64,000 nucleotides of DNA from Actinomycetota bacterium (GTDB lineage: Bacteria > Actinomycetota > Thermoleophilia > Gaiellales > F1-60-MAGs149). Positions 45,697 to 53,426 of this stretch are shown one piece after another. A model generated the notes under the pieces. It saw only the letters and a list, made by a program, of their open reading frames with translations, was not told the DNA's origin and did no database searches. Where the stretch lies: NCBI GenBank assembly GCA_016870485.1, contig VGBM01000001.1, positions 1 to 64,000 on the forward strand, given 5' to 3'. Within the stretch, counting starts at the first letter, position 1, and every line of letters starts with the position of its first letter. The position numbers and the translations under genes were made by a program.

Positions 45697-47378
45697 CCGA
45701 GGAGGTGTAGCCCGGACAGGGGGACGGACGCGGCGGGCGGGGTCTCGACCGGCTCGCCGTCCACGGTCACGCGGTGCGTGGCCGGGTCGACCCGCACCGC
45801 CGCGACCGTGTCGTTCAGCACCATGTCGGAGGCGCTCAGGGCGCGCGTCCCGGCGACGGCGACGCGCGCCTTGGCGGTCGGCAGCTCGTCCGCGCCGCCG
45901 CTCGCGGTCGCCGCCTGGCTGACGAAGGCGATCGAGCTGCGGGCGGGCGCCGCGCCGATGCCGCCGATCTGGGCCGCCACCTGTGTCGGCTGGCAGAAGG
46001 CGGTCGCCGCGTTGGGATCGCCGACGGCGCCCCACGTCGGGAACCCGCCTTTGAGCACCAAGAACGGCTTGACGGCGAACCAGCCGGGCTCCCAGAGCAC
46101 GATGTCGGCGAGCCGGCCAGGCGCGAGCGACCCGACGTGGTCGGCCATGCCGTGGGCGATCGCGGGGTTGATGGTGGCCTTGGCGAGGTAGCGCAGGACG
46201 CGCGCGTTGTCGTCGCCCGCGTCGCCGAGGGGGCCACGGGCGTCGCGCATCAGGCTCGCGAGCTGCATCGCGCGGCGCAGGCTCTCGCCGATCCGGCCCA
46301 TGCCCTGGCTGTCGGACGACACCATCTGCACGAGGCCCATGTCGTGCAGCACGCTCTCGGCGGCCATCGTCGCGGGGCGCACGCGATCGGCCGCGAGCTG
46401 GTGGTCGCCCGGCAGGTCGGCGCGCAAGACGTGCACGAGCTCGACCATGGCCTGGTGCTCGGCCGCCGTGTTGACCCCATACGGAAAGGTCGGGTTCGTG
46501 GACGACGTGAGCACGTTCGGCTCGCCCGCGAGGCGCAGGAGGTCCGGGGCGTGGCCGCCGCCGGTGCCCTCGATGTGGTACGCGTGGATGACTCGTCCGG
46601 CGATAACGTCGAGCGTGTCCTCGACGCTGAGCCCCTCGTTGAGGCCGTCCGTGTGGATGCAGAGCTGCACGTCGTGCGCGTCGGCCACCCGCAGCGCCGT
46701 GTCGATGACGGTGGCGTGGGCCCCGACGTCCTCGTGGATCTTGAGCCCGGCCGCGCCCGCCCGCAGCATCGCCTCGACGGGCGCGGGATCGGTCGAGGAG
46801 GCGCGGGTCAGCATCAGCGTGTTGAGCGGCGTCTGGTCGAGCGCGGCGTGGATCGTGCGCAGGGCCCAGGCCGGGTTGGTGCCGAGGTTCCAGACGGGGC
46901 CGTAGTCCTGGACGACGAGCGTGGTCACCCCGACGGCGAGCGCCTGGTCCGCGATGCGCGGACTGAGCAGGTGCATGTGCGGGTCGATCGCGCCCGCCGT
47001 GGCGATCAGGCCCTCGCCGGACACGATCGCGGTGTTGGTGCCGAGCACGACCTCGACCCCGTCCATCACGTCGGGGTTGCCGGCGCGTCCGACGGCGACG
47101 ATGCGCCCGTCGACGATGCCGATCGACGTCTTGCGCACGCCGAGCACGGGGTCGATCACGAGCACCTGGGTCACGGCGATGTCGACCGCGTCGAGCGTGG
47201 AGCGGGCCATCAGCCCGTCGCGGGCCGACTTCGCGAACCCCGCGAGCACCTCCTGGCCACGCTCCTGATCGTCGGCCTCGACCCGCACCACCAGACTCGT
47301 GTCTCCGAGGCGCACGCGGTCGCCCGTCGTGGGCCCGTAGACGCGCGCGTAGGCCGCGGGATCCAAGGACGCGCTCAC
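45693..47378 (-). CDS. ureC: Divergent urease alpha subunit
   Basis: 561 aa. All nickel ligands of urease are kept: His134 and His136 (IDPHMH), the carbamylated lysine Lys213 and His215 (GLKIHED), His242 (IHTDG), His268 (YHIEG) and Asp356 (SSDSQ). Arg332 is kept too. The flap is altered: the catalytic Cys319 of Klebsiella is Val315, followed by His316. The pocket loop normally GTGPATGTNATT reads DYGPVWNLGTNPAW. So it should bind two nickels, but activity or substrate may differ from classic urease. GTG start overlaps ureAB. No ureD, E, F or G is in the window. Confidence 0.88.
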   Translation of the reverse strand: MSASLDPAAYARVYGPTTGDRVRLGDTSLVVRVEADDQERGQEVLAGFAKSARDGLMARSTLDAVDIAVTQVLVIDPVLGVRKTSIGIVDGRIVAVGRAGNPDVMDGVEVVLGTNTAIVSGEGLIATAGAIDPHMHLLSPRIADQALAVGVTTLVVQDYGPVWNLGTNPAWALRTIHAALDQTPLNTLMLTRASSTDPAPVEAMLRAGAAGLKIHEDVGAHATVIDTALRVADAHDVQLCIHTDGLNEGLSVEDTLDVIAGRVIHAYHIEGTGGGHAPDLLRLAGEPNVLTSSTNPTFPYGVNTAAEHQAMVELVHVLRADLPGDHQLAADRVRPATMAAESVLHDMGLVQMVSSDSQGMGRIGESLRRAMQLASLMRDARGPLGDAGDDNARVLRYLAKATINPAIAHGMADHVGSLAPGRLADIVLWEPGWFAVKPFLVLKGGFPTWGAVGDPNAATAFCQPTQVAAQIGGIGAAPARSSIAFVSQAATASGGADELPTAKARVAVAGTRALSASDMVLNDTVAAVRVDPATHRVTVDGEPVETPPAASVPLSGLHLLG

Positions 47379-48052
47379 CGGTCCGCCCCCAGGTAGCCGC
47401 GCTCGCACGCGCGTCCGAGCGCCGCCTCGAATGCTCCGGGGGCGTCGAGCGGCCCGTTGACGAGCCCGCCGAAGCCCATCGCCACCCGTGCGCCCCCAAA
47501 CGGCCGGACGGGGACCGTGCGCTCCTCGCCGGGCGCCCAGCGGATCGTGCTACCGGTCGGGATGGCGAGGCGCATCCCCCACGCCGCCCGCCGCTCGAAG
47601 GCGAGGCGCCGGTTGGCCTCGAACAGGTGCCAGTGGGAGGTGACGGCGATCGGGACGGCGGCGGTGTTGCGGATCGCGATCTCGGCCACGGGGTCGGGCG
47701 CGGGCGGCGCGGGCGCCGCCTGGATCGACCCCGGACCGTCGGGCGCCCGGGGACCGAGCGGCTCGGGCACCACGACGAGGCGGCTACCGTCCGCGAAGAG
47801 GGCCTCGACCTCGATGTGCCCGACGAGCGATGCCGTGCCCGGCAGCACCTCGTCGGGGCCGACGGCGGCGAGTCCGGCGGCGATGGCGCCGGCGTGGTCC
47901 AGGCCATCGCGCGCCGCCTCGCAGACGGCGTCCGCGACGAGCGCGATCGCCTCGGGCGCGTTCAGGCGCAGCCCGCGCGCCCGGCGCGCCCGCGCCAGCT
48001 CGGCCGCCTGGAAGAGCAGCAGCCGGTCGATCTCGCGGGGCGTCAGGAGCAT
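47375..48052 (-). CDS. ureAB: Fused urease gamma/beta subunit
   Basis: 225 aa. Residues 1 to about 105 are UreA (LTPREIDRLLLFQAAELARA, LNAPEAIALVADAV, VGHIEVEALFADGSRLVVV). Residues about 125-225 are UreB (EIAIRNTAAVPIAVTSHWHL, FEANRRLAFERRAAWGMRL, GEERTVPVRPFGGARVAMGF). SHWHLFE replaces the usual SHFHFFE. The fused order gamma-beta matches the short urease clusters of some actinobacteria. The ATG at 48052 is preceded six bases upstream by TACGCT, so this starts the ureAB-ureC-kinase transcript. Confidence 0.92.
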   Translation of the reverse strand: MLLTPREIDRLLLFQAAELARARRARGLRLNAPEAIALVADAVCEAARDGLDHAGAIAAGLAAVGPDEVLPGTASLVGHIEVEALFADGSRLVVVPEPLGPRAPDGPGSIQAAPAPPAPDPVAEIAIRNTAAVPIAVTSHWHLFEANRRLAFERRAAWGMRLAIPTGSTIRWAPGEERTVPVRPFGGARVAMGFGGLVNGPLDAPGAFEAALGRACERGYLGADR

Positions 48053-48056
48053 CGGG

Positions 48057-48623
48057 CTAGCGTAGCCCGTATCCGTCCCGGTAGAGCTCCTGCAGGTGTC
48101 GCACCTTGCGGATGTAGGCGCGCGTCTCGGCGAACCGGATCGCGACCGGCTCGCCTGCGGGGGTCGCGTCGACCCACCCGTCGACGTTGCCCTGGCCCGC
48201 GTTGTAGGCGGCCAGCGCCAGATCGAGCGACTGCGGATGGTCGGCATACTTCTCCTGCAGGTGGCGCAGGTACCAGCAGCCGTAGCGCACGTTGATCTCG
48301 GGGTCGTAGAGGTCGTCGGCGACGAAGCCGCCACCGCCGGTGCGGTCCGCGATCCCTTGCGCGGTCTCGGGCAACAGCTGCATCAGCCCGATCGCCCCGG
48401 CCGGCGATTCCGCCGTCGGGTCGAAGCCGGACTCGGAGTAGATCACGGCGGCCACGAGCGCCGGCGACAGCTCGTAGTTGTCGGCGTGGGCGTCGATGAT
48501 CCACTCGTAGTCGAGGGGGTAGCGCAGCTGCACGTACCAGCCCGGCTCCGTGCGCACCGCCCAGATCCCGACGAGGCCAACCGCGAGCCCGACCACGAGG
48601 AGGACCGCGAGGATCCGGCGCAT
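48057..48623 (-). CDS. Membrane-anchored lytic transglycosylase (SLT domain)
   Basis: Cleaves peptidoglycan glycan strands; 188 aa. A signal-anchor helix (ILAVLLVVGLAVGLVGIWAV) is followed by one SLT domain: catalytic Glu64 in IYSESGFDP, then GLMQLLPETAQ, YDPEINVRYGCWYL, LALAAYNAGQGNVDGW and ETRAYIRKV. The ATG shares a base with the coaE TGA (TGATG). The window also holds a LysM protein, a deacetylase and murJ, all wall-related. Confidence 0.95.
   Translation of the reverse strand: MRRILAVLLVVGLAVGLVGIWAVRTEPGWYVQLRYPLDYEWIIDAHADNYELSPALVAAVIYSESGFDPTAESPAGAIGLMQLLPETAQGIADRTGGGGFVADDLYDPEINVRYGCWYLRHLQEKYADHPQSLDLALAAYNAGQGNVDGWVDATPAGEPVAIRFAETRAYIRKVRHLQELYRDGYGLR
48059..48064 (-). promoter_or_regulatory. 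-10 box of leaderless ureAB promoter
   Basis: TACGCT on the minus strand, six bases before the ureAB ATG; its last T is the first base of the slt stop codon. Confidence 0.55.
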
Positions 48624-49225
48624 CACCCCCCAGCGTATCGCGCGATGTACGCGTCCACCTGCTTCTGCAGGTCCCCCGTGCTGCCGGAGTTGTCGATCGC
48701 GTTGTCGGCGGCCGCGGCCCGCCGCGCGTGGTCCCACATGCGCGCCTCGCGCTCGGCCAGCCGCTCGAGCCCGCCGCGGGCGGCGATGCGGCGGCGGCGC
48801 ACCTCATCGTCGGCGGTGACCACGAGGGTGCGGTCGAAGCGCGCCTCGAGGCCCGCCTCGAAGAGGAGCGGCGATTCGTAGACGATCAGGGGCGGCGGCG
48901 GATCGTGGGTCAGCACGTCGCGCACCCACGCCTCGAACTCGGCCTCGACCAGCGGGTGCAGGACCCCCTCGAGCCACGCCAGCGCGTCGGGGTTGTCGAA
49001 GACCCGGACGGCGAGGCTGACGCGATCGACCTCGCCGTCGGAGCCGAGGATGTCCGCTCCGAAGCGCTCGACCATCCGGTCGCGCAGGGCCTGGCGGTGG
49101 TAGAGGGTGTGCACGATCGCGTCCGCGCTCAGCACGGCGCAGCCGCGCGTCGCGAACGCGCGGAGCACGCTCGACTTGCCCGCGCCGATCGCCCCCGACA
49201 GCCCGATCAGGAGCGGCCGGGTCAG
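48623..49225 (-). CDS. coaE: Dephospho-CoA kinase, apparently starting at CTG
   Basis: Last step of CoA synthesis; about 200 aa. The P-loop GLSGAIGAGKSS lies upstream of the first ATG/GTG (GTG at 49168), so a start there would delete it. Between the rpsA stop (49235) and the P-loop the only usable codons are CTGs, the first at 49225 (LTRPLLIGLSG). YESPLLFEAG, VVTADDE and RRRIAARGG follow as in the family. The rpsA stop gives TAGGGC six bases before the CTG, a near -10 box. Confidence 0.88.
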   Translation of the reverse strand: MTRPLLIGLSGAIGAGKSSVLRAFATRGCAVLSADAIVHTLYHRQALRDRMVERFGADILGSDGEVDRVSLAVRVFDNPDALAWLEGVLHPLVEAEFEAWVRDVLTHDPPPPLIVYESPLLFEAGLEARFDRTLVVTADDEVRRRRIAARGGLERLAEREARMWDHARRAAAADNAIDNSGSTGDLQKQVDAYIARYAGG

Positions 49226-49234
49226 CGGCCGGCC

Positions 49235-50677
49235 CTACGCCTGGTCGTCGGCCTCGGCGGGTGCCTCGGCCTCGGCGGACTCCTCGACGACCGCCTCGAT
49301 CTCAGCGGCCTCCTCGCTGACGGCCTCCGCAGCCTCCTCGGCGACGGCCTCGACGACTTCCCCGGCGACGGCGGCGGCCTGCTCGGCCGCGACGGCGGCC
49401 GCGAGCTCCGCGGCCATGCCGGGCGGGAGCAGCCCCTCGAGGTCGTACTCGCCCTCCTCGACCGTGTCGAGCGAGAGGTCGCCGGAGCCGCCGCCCTCGG
49501 CGACCGGCTCGTTCGGGTCGATGAACGGGTCGCCGCCGGGCACGAGGCTGATCGGCGCGACCACCGGGTCGCCGGGCAGGACCTGCTTCATCGACAGGCT
49601 CAGGCGGCGGCGCTCGGGATCGACCTCGATGATGCGGACCAGCACGTGGTCGCCCTGGGAGACGACCTCGCGCGGGTTCTCGACGTGGCGCTCGGCCAGT
49701 TCGGAGATGTGCACGAGGCCCTCGACGCCCTGCAGGATCTCGACGAACGCGCCGAAGGTGACGACCTTCGTCGCGCGGCCGTGGACGACGTCGCCCTGCT
49801 GGTACGACGAGAGGACGCGCTGCCACGGGTCGGACTGCGTCTGCTTGAGGCCGAGCGAGATGCGCTGGCGGTCGCGGTCCACGTCTAGCACCTTGACCTC
49901 GACCTCCTGCCCGATCTCGAGCAGCTCGGACGGGTGGTTGACGTGGCTCCACGACAGCTCGGAGATGTGGATCAGGCCGTCGATGCCGTCGAGGTCGACG
50001 AACGCGCCGAAGTCGACGATGTTGGAGACGACACCGGTGACGGTCTTGCCGGGCAGGAGGTCGTCGAGGATGCGCTGGCGCACCTCGCGGCGCTCCTCCT
50101 CGAGCATCGCGCGGCGCGACAGCACGACGTTATTGCGCGAGCGGTTCAGCTCGATGACCTTGCAGCGCAGCTCCTGGCCGCGGAACTCCTCGAGGTCCTG
50201 GACGCGGCGGATGTCGACCAGGGACGCGGGCAGGAAGCCGCGCACGCCGAGGTCGATGATCAGGCCGCCCTTGACGACCTCGATGACGGAGCCGGTGACG
50301 GCCTCGCCGCTCTCGGCGGCGGCCTCGATGCGCTTCCACGCCTTCTCGAAGCGGGCGCGCTTCTTGGAGAGGATCAGGCGACCGTCCGCGTCCTCCTTCT
50401 GCATGACGAGGGCGTCGACCTCTTCCCCCATCTCGACCTCGTCGCCCGGATCGACGCTGCGGCGGATCGAGAGCTCGGCGACGGGGATGACGCCCTCGCT
50501 CTTGTAGCCGATGTCGATCAGCACCTCGTCCTTGTCGATGCGCACGACCTTGCCCGTCACCACGTCGCCCTCCGAGAAGTCGGCGATCGTCGCGTCGTAG
50601 TTGGGCACCATCTCGCCGTCGATCTCGACCCACACGCTGGGGTCGGCGGCGATCATCTCTTCCTTGGTCTGCGGCAT
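49235..50677 (-). CDS. rpsA: 30S ribosomal protein S1 with acidic C-terminal tail
   Basis: mRNA-binding ribosomal protein of 480 aa with four S1 OB-fold repeats, as in actinobacteria. They start near EGDVVTGKVVRIDKDEVLID, GEAVTGSVIEVVKGGLIIDL, GKTVTGVVSNIVDFGAFVDL and GDVVHGRATKVVTFGAFVEI. The last 85 residues have no S1 fold and end in long Ala/Glu helices (ELAAAVAAEQAAAV and more). S1 is kept although many genes here look leaderless. ATG at 50677. Confidence 0.96.
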   Translation of the reverse strand: MPQTKEEMIAADPSVWVEIDGEMVPNYDATIADFSEGDVVTGKVVRIDKDEVLIDIGYKSEGVIPVAELSIRRSVDPGDEVEMGEEVDALVMQKEDADGRLILSKKRARFEKAWKRIEAAAESGEAVTGSVIEVVKGGLIIDLGVRGFLPASLVDIRRVQDLEEFRGQELRCKVIELNRSRNNVVLSRRAMLEEERREVRQRILDDLLPGKTVTGVVSNIVDFGAFVDLDGIDGLIHISELSWSHVNHPSELLEIGQEVEVKVLDVDRDRQRISLGLKQTQSDPWQRVLSSYQQGDVVHGRATKVVTFGAFVEILQGVEGLVHISELAERHVENPREVVSQGDHVLVRIIEVDPERRRLSLSMKQVLPGDPVVAPISLVPGGDPFIDPNEPVAEGGGSGDLSLDTVEEGEYDLEGLLPPGMAAELAAAVAAEQAAAVAGEVVEAVAEEAAEAVSEEAAEIEAVVEESAEAEAPAEADDQA

Positions 50678-50706
50678 CGGTAGAGGACTGTCCTTGTCGT
50701 GGGAGT

Positions 50707-50722
50707 CGGCCGGTTCCGGCCG
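50707..50722. promoter_or_regulatory. Palindrome in the rpsA leader
   Basis: CGGCCGGTTCCGGCCG, 7-base arms around TT, 30 bases before rpsA. A candidate RNA stem for autoregulation or an operator; role unknown. Confidence 0.35.
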
Positions 50723-50735
50723 GTGAACGCGCGCA

Positions 50736-50741
50736 AGCGTA
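50736..50741 (-). promoter_or_regulatory. Candidate rpsA -10 box
   Basis: TACGCT on the minus strand. It would give a leader of about 55 bases holding the palindrome at 50707-50722. Confidence 0.35.
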
Positions 50742-50744
50742 CCA

Positions 50745-50765
50745 GCGGCCGGGAAACCGGGCCGC
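50745..50765 (-). terminator. Candidate polA terminator
   Basis: GCGGCCGGG and CCGGGCCGC around an AAA loop: eight pairs and one G-G mismatch, ten bases after the polA stop. There is no U-tract, as often seen in GC-rich actinobacteria. Confidence 0.4.
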
Positions 50766-50774
50766 AAACCGACC

Positions 50775-53384
50775 CTAGCCCTTGGCGGCGGCCCAGGTCG
50801 GGCCGATTCCCGCCTCGGCGACCAGCGGCGGGTCGAGGGCGTGCGCCGCGACCATCTCCTCGACCGCGATCCGCCGGATCTCCTCGGCCACCGCCTCCGC
50901 CGCCTCGAACAGGAGCTCGTCGTGGATCTGCAGGACGAGCGCGGCGTCGCGGCCCTCATCGCGCAGCCGCCGGTCGCAGGCGATCATCGCCAGCTTGATG
51001 ATGTCGGCGGCGCTGCCCTGGATCAGCGAGTTGACGGCTAGGCGCTCACCGAGCTGGCGGACCTGCCGGTTCCGCGCCCGCAGCTCGGGGATCGGGCGCT
51101 GGCGCCCGAGCAGCGTGAGGGCGTAGCCCCGCTGCTCCGTCTCGGCGATGGTGGCGTCGATGAAGGCCCGCACCGCGGGGTAGCGGCCGAGGTAGGTGTC
51201 GATGTAGCCCTGGGCCTCGTCGCGCGGGATCTCGAGCTGCTCGGACAGCCCGAACGCGCTGATCCCGTAGATGATCCCGAAGTTGACGGCCTTGGCGCGG
51301 TCGCGCTCGTCCTTGGTGACGTCCGCCGGGTTCTTGCCGAGCACCTCCGCGGCCGTCGCCCGGTGCACGTCGTCGCCGCGGCGGAAGGCGTCGACGAGGC
51401 CCGGCTCGCCGCTCAGGGCCGCGAGGATGCGCAGCTCGACCTGCGAGTAGTCGCAGGAGACGAGCAGCCGCCCGGGTGGCGCGACGAAGGCGGCCCGGAT
51501 CTCGCGCCCGAGTTCGCTGCGCACGGGGATCGCCTGCAGGTTCGGGTTCGTGCTGGACAGCCGCCCGGTCGCCGCCGTGTGCTGCGAGAACGTGGTGTGC
51601 ACGCGACCGGCGGCGTCCGCGGCCTCGGGAATCACGCGCAGGTACGTGCTGAGCAGCTTGGAGAGCTCGCGCCAGCGCTCGATCACGGCGATGATCGGGT
51701 GTTGGTCGCGCAGCTTGGCGAGCACGGTGCGGTCCGTCGACGGCCCGGTCTTGCCGGACTTCTCGACGGGCAGCCCGAGCGTCCCGAACAGGACCTCGCC
51801 GAGCTGCTTCGGGGAGCCGAGCGCGAACTCGCCCCCGGCCAGGCGGTGCGCCTCGCCCTCGAGCTCGGCGACCTCGGCGGCGCAGCGGTCCGCGATCGCA
51901 CCGAGCACGGCGGCGTCGATCGCGATCCCGACGCGCTCCATCTCCGCGAGGACGGGCACCAGCGGCAGCTCGAGGTCGGCGAGCAGGCCGAGCAGGCGCC
52001 GCTCGCGCAGGCGCTCCGTGAGCTTGGGCCGCAGTAGGCGCACCCCGAGCGCCTCCCGCACCGCGTCCGCCCCCTCGCCGTCCGCTTCGACGCGCAGCGC
52101 GTGCTCGCGCAGGAGGTCATCGAAGGCGTATCCGGAGCGGCCCGGGTCGAGCAGGTAGGCGGCGAGCGCGGTGTCGAAGGCCGGTGCGACGCGCTCGGCG
52201 CCGAGCGCGCGCAGGGAGCGCTTGGCGTCGTGCGCGATCAGGGCCGGCCCGTCCAGGAGGTCCACGAGGCCGGGCAGGTCCGCGGGCACCACGCGAGCGC
52301 CGTCAGCGACCGCGATCGCGCAGAGTCCCTCGTGGACGGCGATCCCGGCCTCGTCGGCGTCGGCGAGCAGCGCCTGGAGCTCGGTGAGGTCGGCGCCGCG
52401 TCCGCGCTCGACCGGGCCCGTGCGCGCCTGGGCGGCGCCCTCCAGGGTCAGCGGGGGAAGTGACTCGTCGAGGTCCTCGAGCCGGCGCAGGAGGTCGTGC
52501 ATCTCCCAGCGCCGGAACAGCTCCGCGAGCTTCGCACGGTCGGGTGGCCGATCGAGCTCGGCCGCCGGGTCGAAATCGGTGAGCTCGGGAATGTCGCGCA
52601 CGATCGTGCCGAGCTCGCGCGAGCGAAACGCCTCCTCTCTGTGCTCGACGAGGCTCTGCTTGCGCTTGGGCCCGGCGATCTCGTCGAGATGCTCGTAGAC
52701 CCCCTCGAGGGTGCCGAAGCGGGCGAGGAGGTCGGCGGCCGTCTTGTCGCCGATGCCGGGCACGCCCGGGATGTCGTCGGAGGTGTCGCCCTTGAGGCCG
52801 ATTAGGTCCGGCACGGCCGTGTGCGGCACTCCGAGGCGCTCCGCGACCCGCGCGGGCGTGTACACGAGAACCTCCGAGAAGCCGCGTGGCGTCATCATCA
52901 GGCAGACCCGCTCGGAGACCAGCTGGAAGGCGTCGCGGTCGGTCGAGACGATGCAGGTCGGCACCCCGTGCTCGTCGGCGATCCGGGTCAGCGTGCCGAT
53001 CACGTCGTCGGCCTCCCGGCCCTCCACGCTGAGGTTGCGGTAGCCGAACGCGTCGACGAGCTCGGGGAAGTAGGGCCGCTGCTCCTTGAGCAGCTCCGGC
53101 GTGGGACGCCGCGAGGCCTTGTAGCCCTCGTGCAGGGCGAGCCGCTCGGTGGGCTTCTCGTCCCAGCAGACCACGACGCCCTGCGGGCGGTAGTCCTGCA
53201 GCATCTTCATCAGCATGCGTGCGAACCCGAACAGCGCGCCCGTCGGGAAGCCCTCGCTGGTGGCGAAGTCCTCCGGCAGCGCGAAGAAGGCCCGGTAGGC
53301 CAGCGAGTTGCCGTCGACGAGGAAGAGCCGCGCCTCGCGCGCGGGCTCGTCGCCGAGGTCGAGTTCCGAGGCCTTCTTCACCAT
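50775..53384 (-). CDS. polA: DNA polymerase I
   Basis: 869 aa. The N-terminal 5'-nuclease (residues about 1-310) has FLVDGNSLAYRAFFAL, VEGREADDVIGTL, STDRDAFQLV and GIGDKTAADLL. The middle domain keeps the fold (LIAHDAKRSLRALGA, DTALAAYLLDPGRSGY) but lacks the DxE catalytic pair, so there is no proofreading. The polymerase domain has ATGRLSSTNPNLQAIP, VSCDYSQVELRILA, RAKAVNFGIIYG and QIHDELLFE, all catalytic aspartates present. TACCCT seven bases before the ATG suggests a leaderless message. Confidence 0.97.
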   Translation of the reverse strand: MVKKASELDLGDEPAREARLFLVDGNSLAYRAFFALPEDFATSEGFPTGALFGFARMLMKMLQDYRPQGVVVCWDEKPTERLALHEGYKASRRPTPELLKEQRPYFPELVDAFGYRNLSVEGREADDVIGTLTRIADEHGVPTCIVSTDRDAFQLVSERVCLMMTPRGFSEVLVYTPARVAERLGVPHTAVPDLIGLKGDTSDDIPGVPGIGDKTAADLLARFGTLEGVYEHLDEIAGPKRKQSLVEHREEAFRSRELGTIVRDIPELTDFDPAAELDRPPDRAKLAELFRRWEMHDLLRRLEDLDESLPPLTLEGAAQARTGPVERGRGADLTELQALLADADEAGIAVHEGLCAIAVADGARVVPADLPGLVDLLDGPALIAHDAKRSLRALGAERVAPAFDTALAAYLLDPGRSGYAFDDLLREHALRVEADGEGADAVREALGVRLLRPKLTERLRERRLLGLLADLELPLVPVLAEMERVGIAIDAAVLGAIADRCAAEVAELEGEAHRLAGGEFALGSPKQLGEVLFGTLGLPVEKSGKTGPSTDRTVLAKLRDQHPIIAVIERWRELSKLLSTYLRVIPEAADAAGRVHTTFSQHTAATGRLSSTNPNLQAIPVRSELGREIRAAFVAPPGRLLVSCDYSQVELRILAALSGEPGLVDAFRRGDDVHRATAAEVLGKNPADVTKDERDRAKAVNFGIIYGISAFGLSEQLEIPRDEAQGYIDTYLGRYPAVRAFIDATIAETEQRGYALTLLGRQRPIPELRARNRQVRQLGERLAVNSLIQGSAADIIKLAMIACDRRLRDEGRDAALVLQIHDELLFEAAEAVAEEIRRIAVEEMVAAHALDPPLVAEAGIGPTWAAAKG

Positions 53385-53391
53385 GCGCTGG

Positions 53392-53397
53392 AGGGTA
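53392..53397 (-). promoter_or_regulatory. -10 box of leaderless polA promoter
   Basis: TACCCT on the minus strand, seven bases before the polA ATG. Confidence 0.6.
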
Positions 53398-53414
53398 GTC
53401 GCCCGGCACCACGC

Positions 53415-53420
53415 TACGCT
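53415..53420 (+). promoter_or_regulatory. -10 box of leaderless malic enzyme promoter
   Basis: TACGCT ends six bases before the GTG at 53427. Confidence 0.6.
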
Positions 53421-53426
53421 TGAGCC

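Noticed and set aside
44587-47907. A 1106-codon open frame over the kinase and urease genes
   Set aside because: Only the portion after the ATG at 45696 is protein-like; the rest is a shadow of ureC and ureAB.
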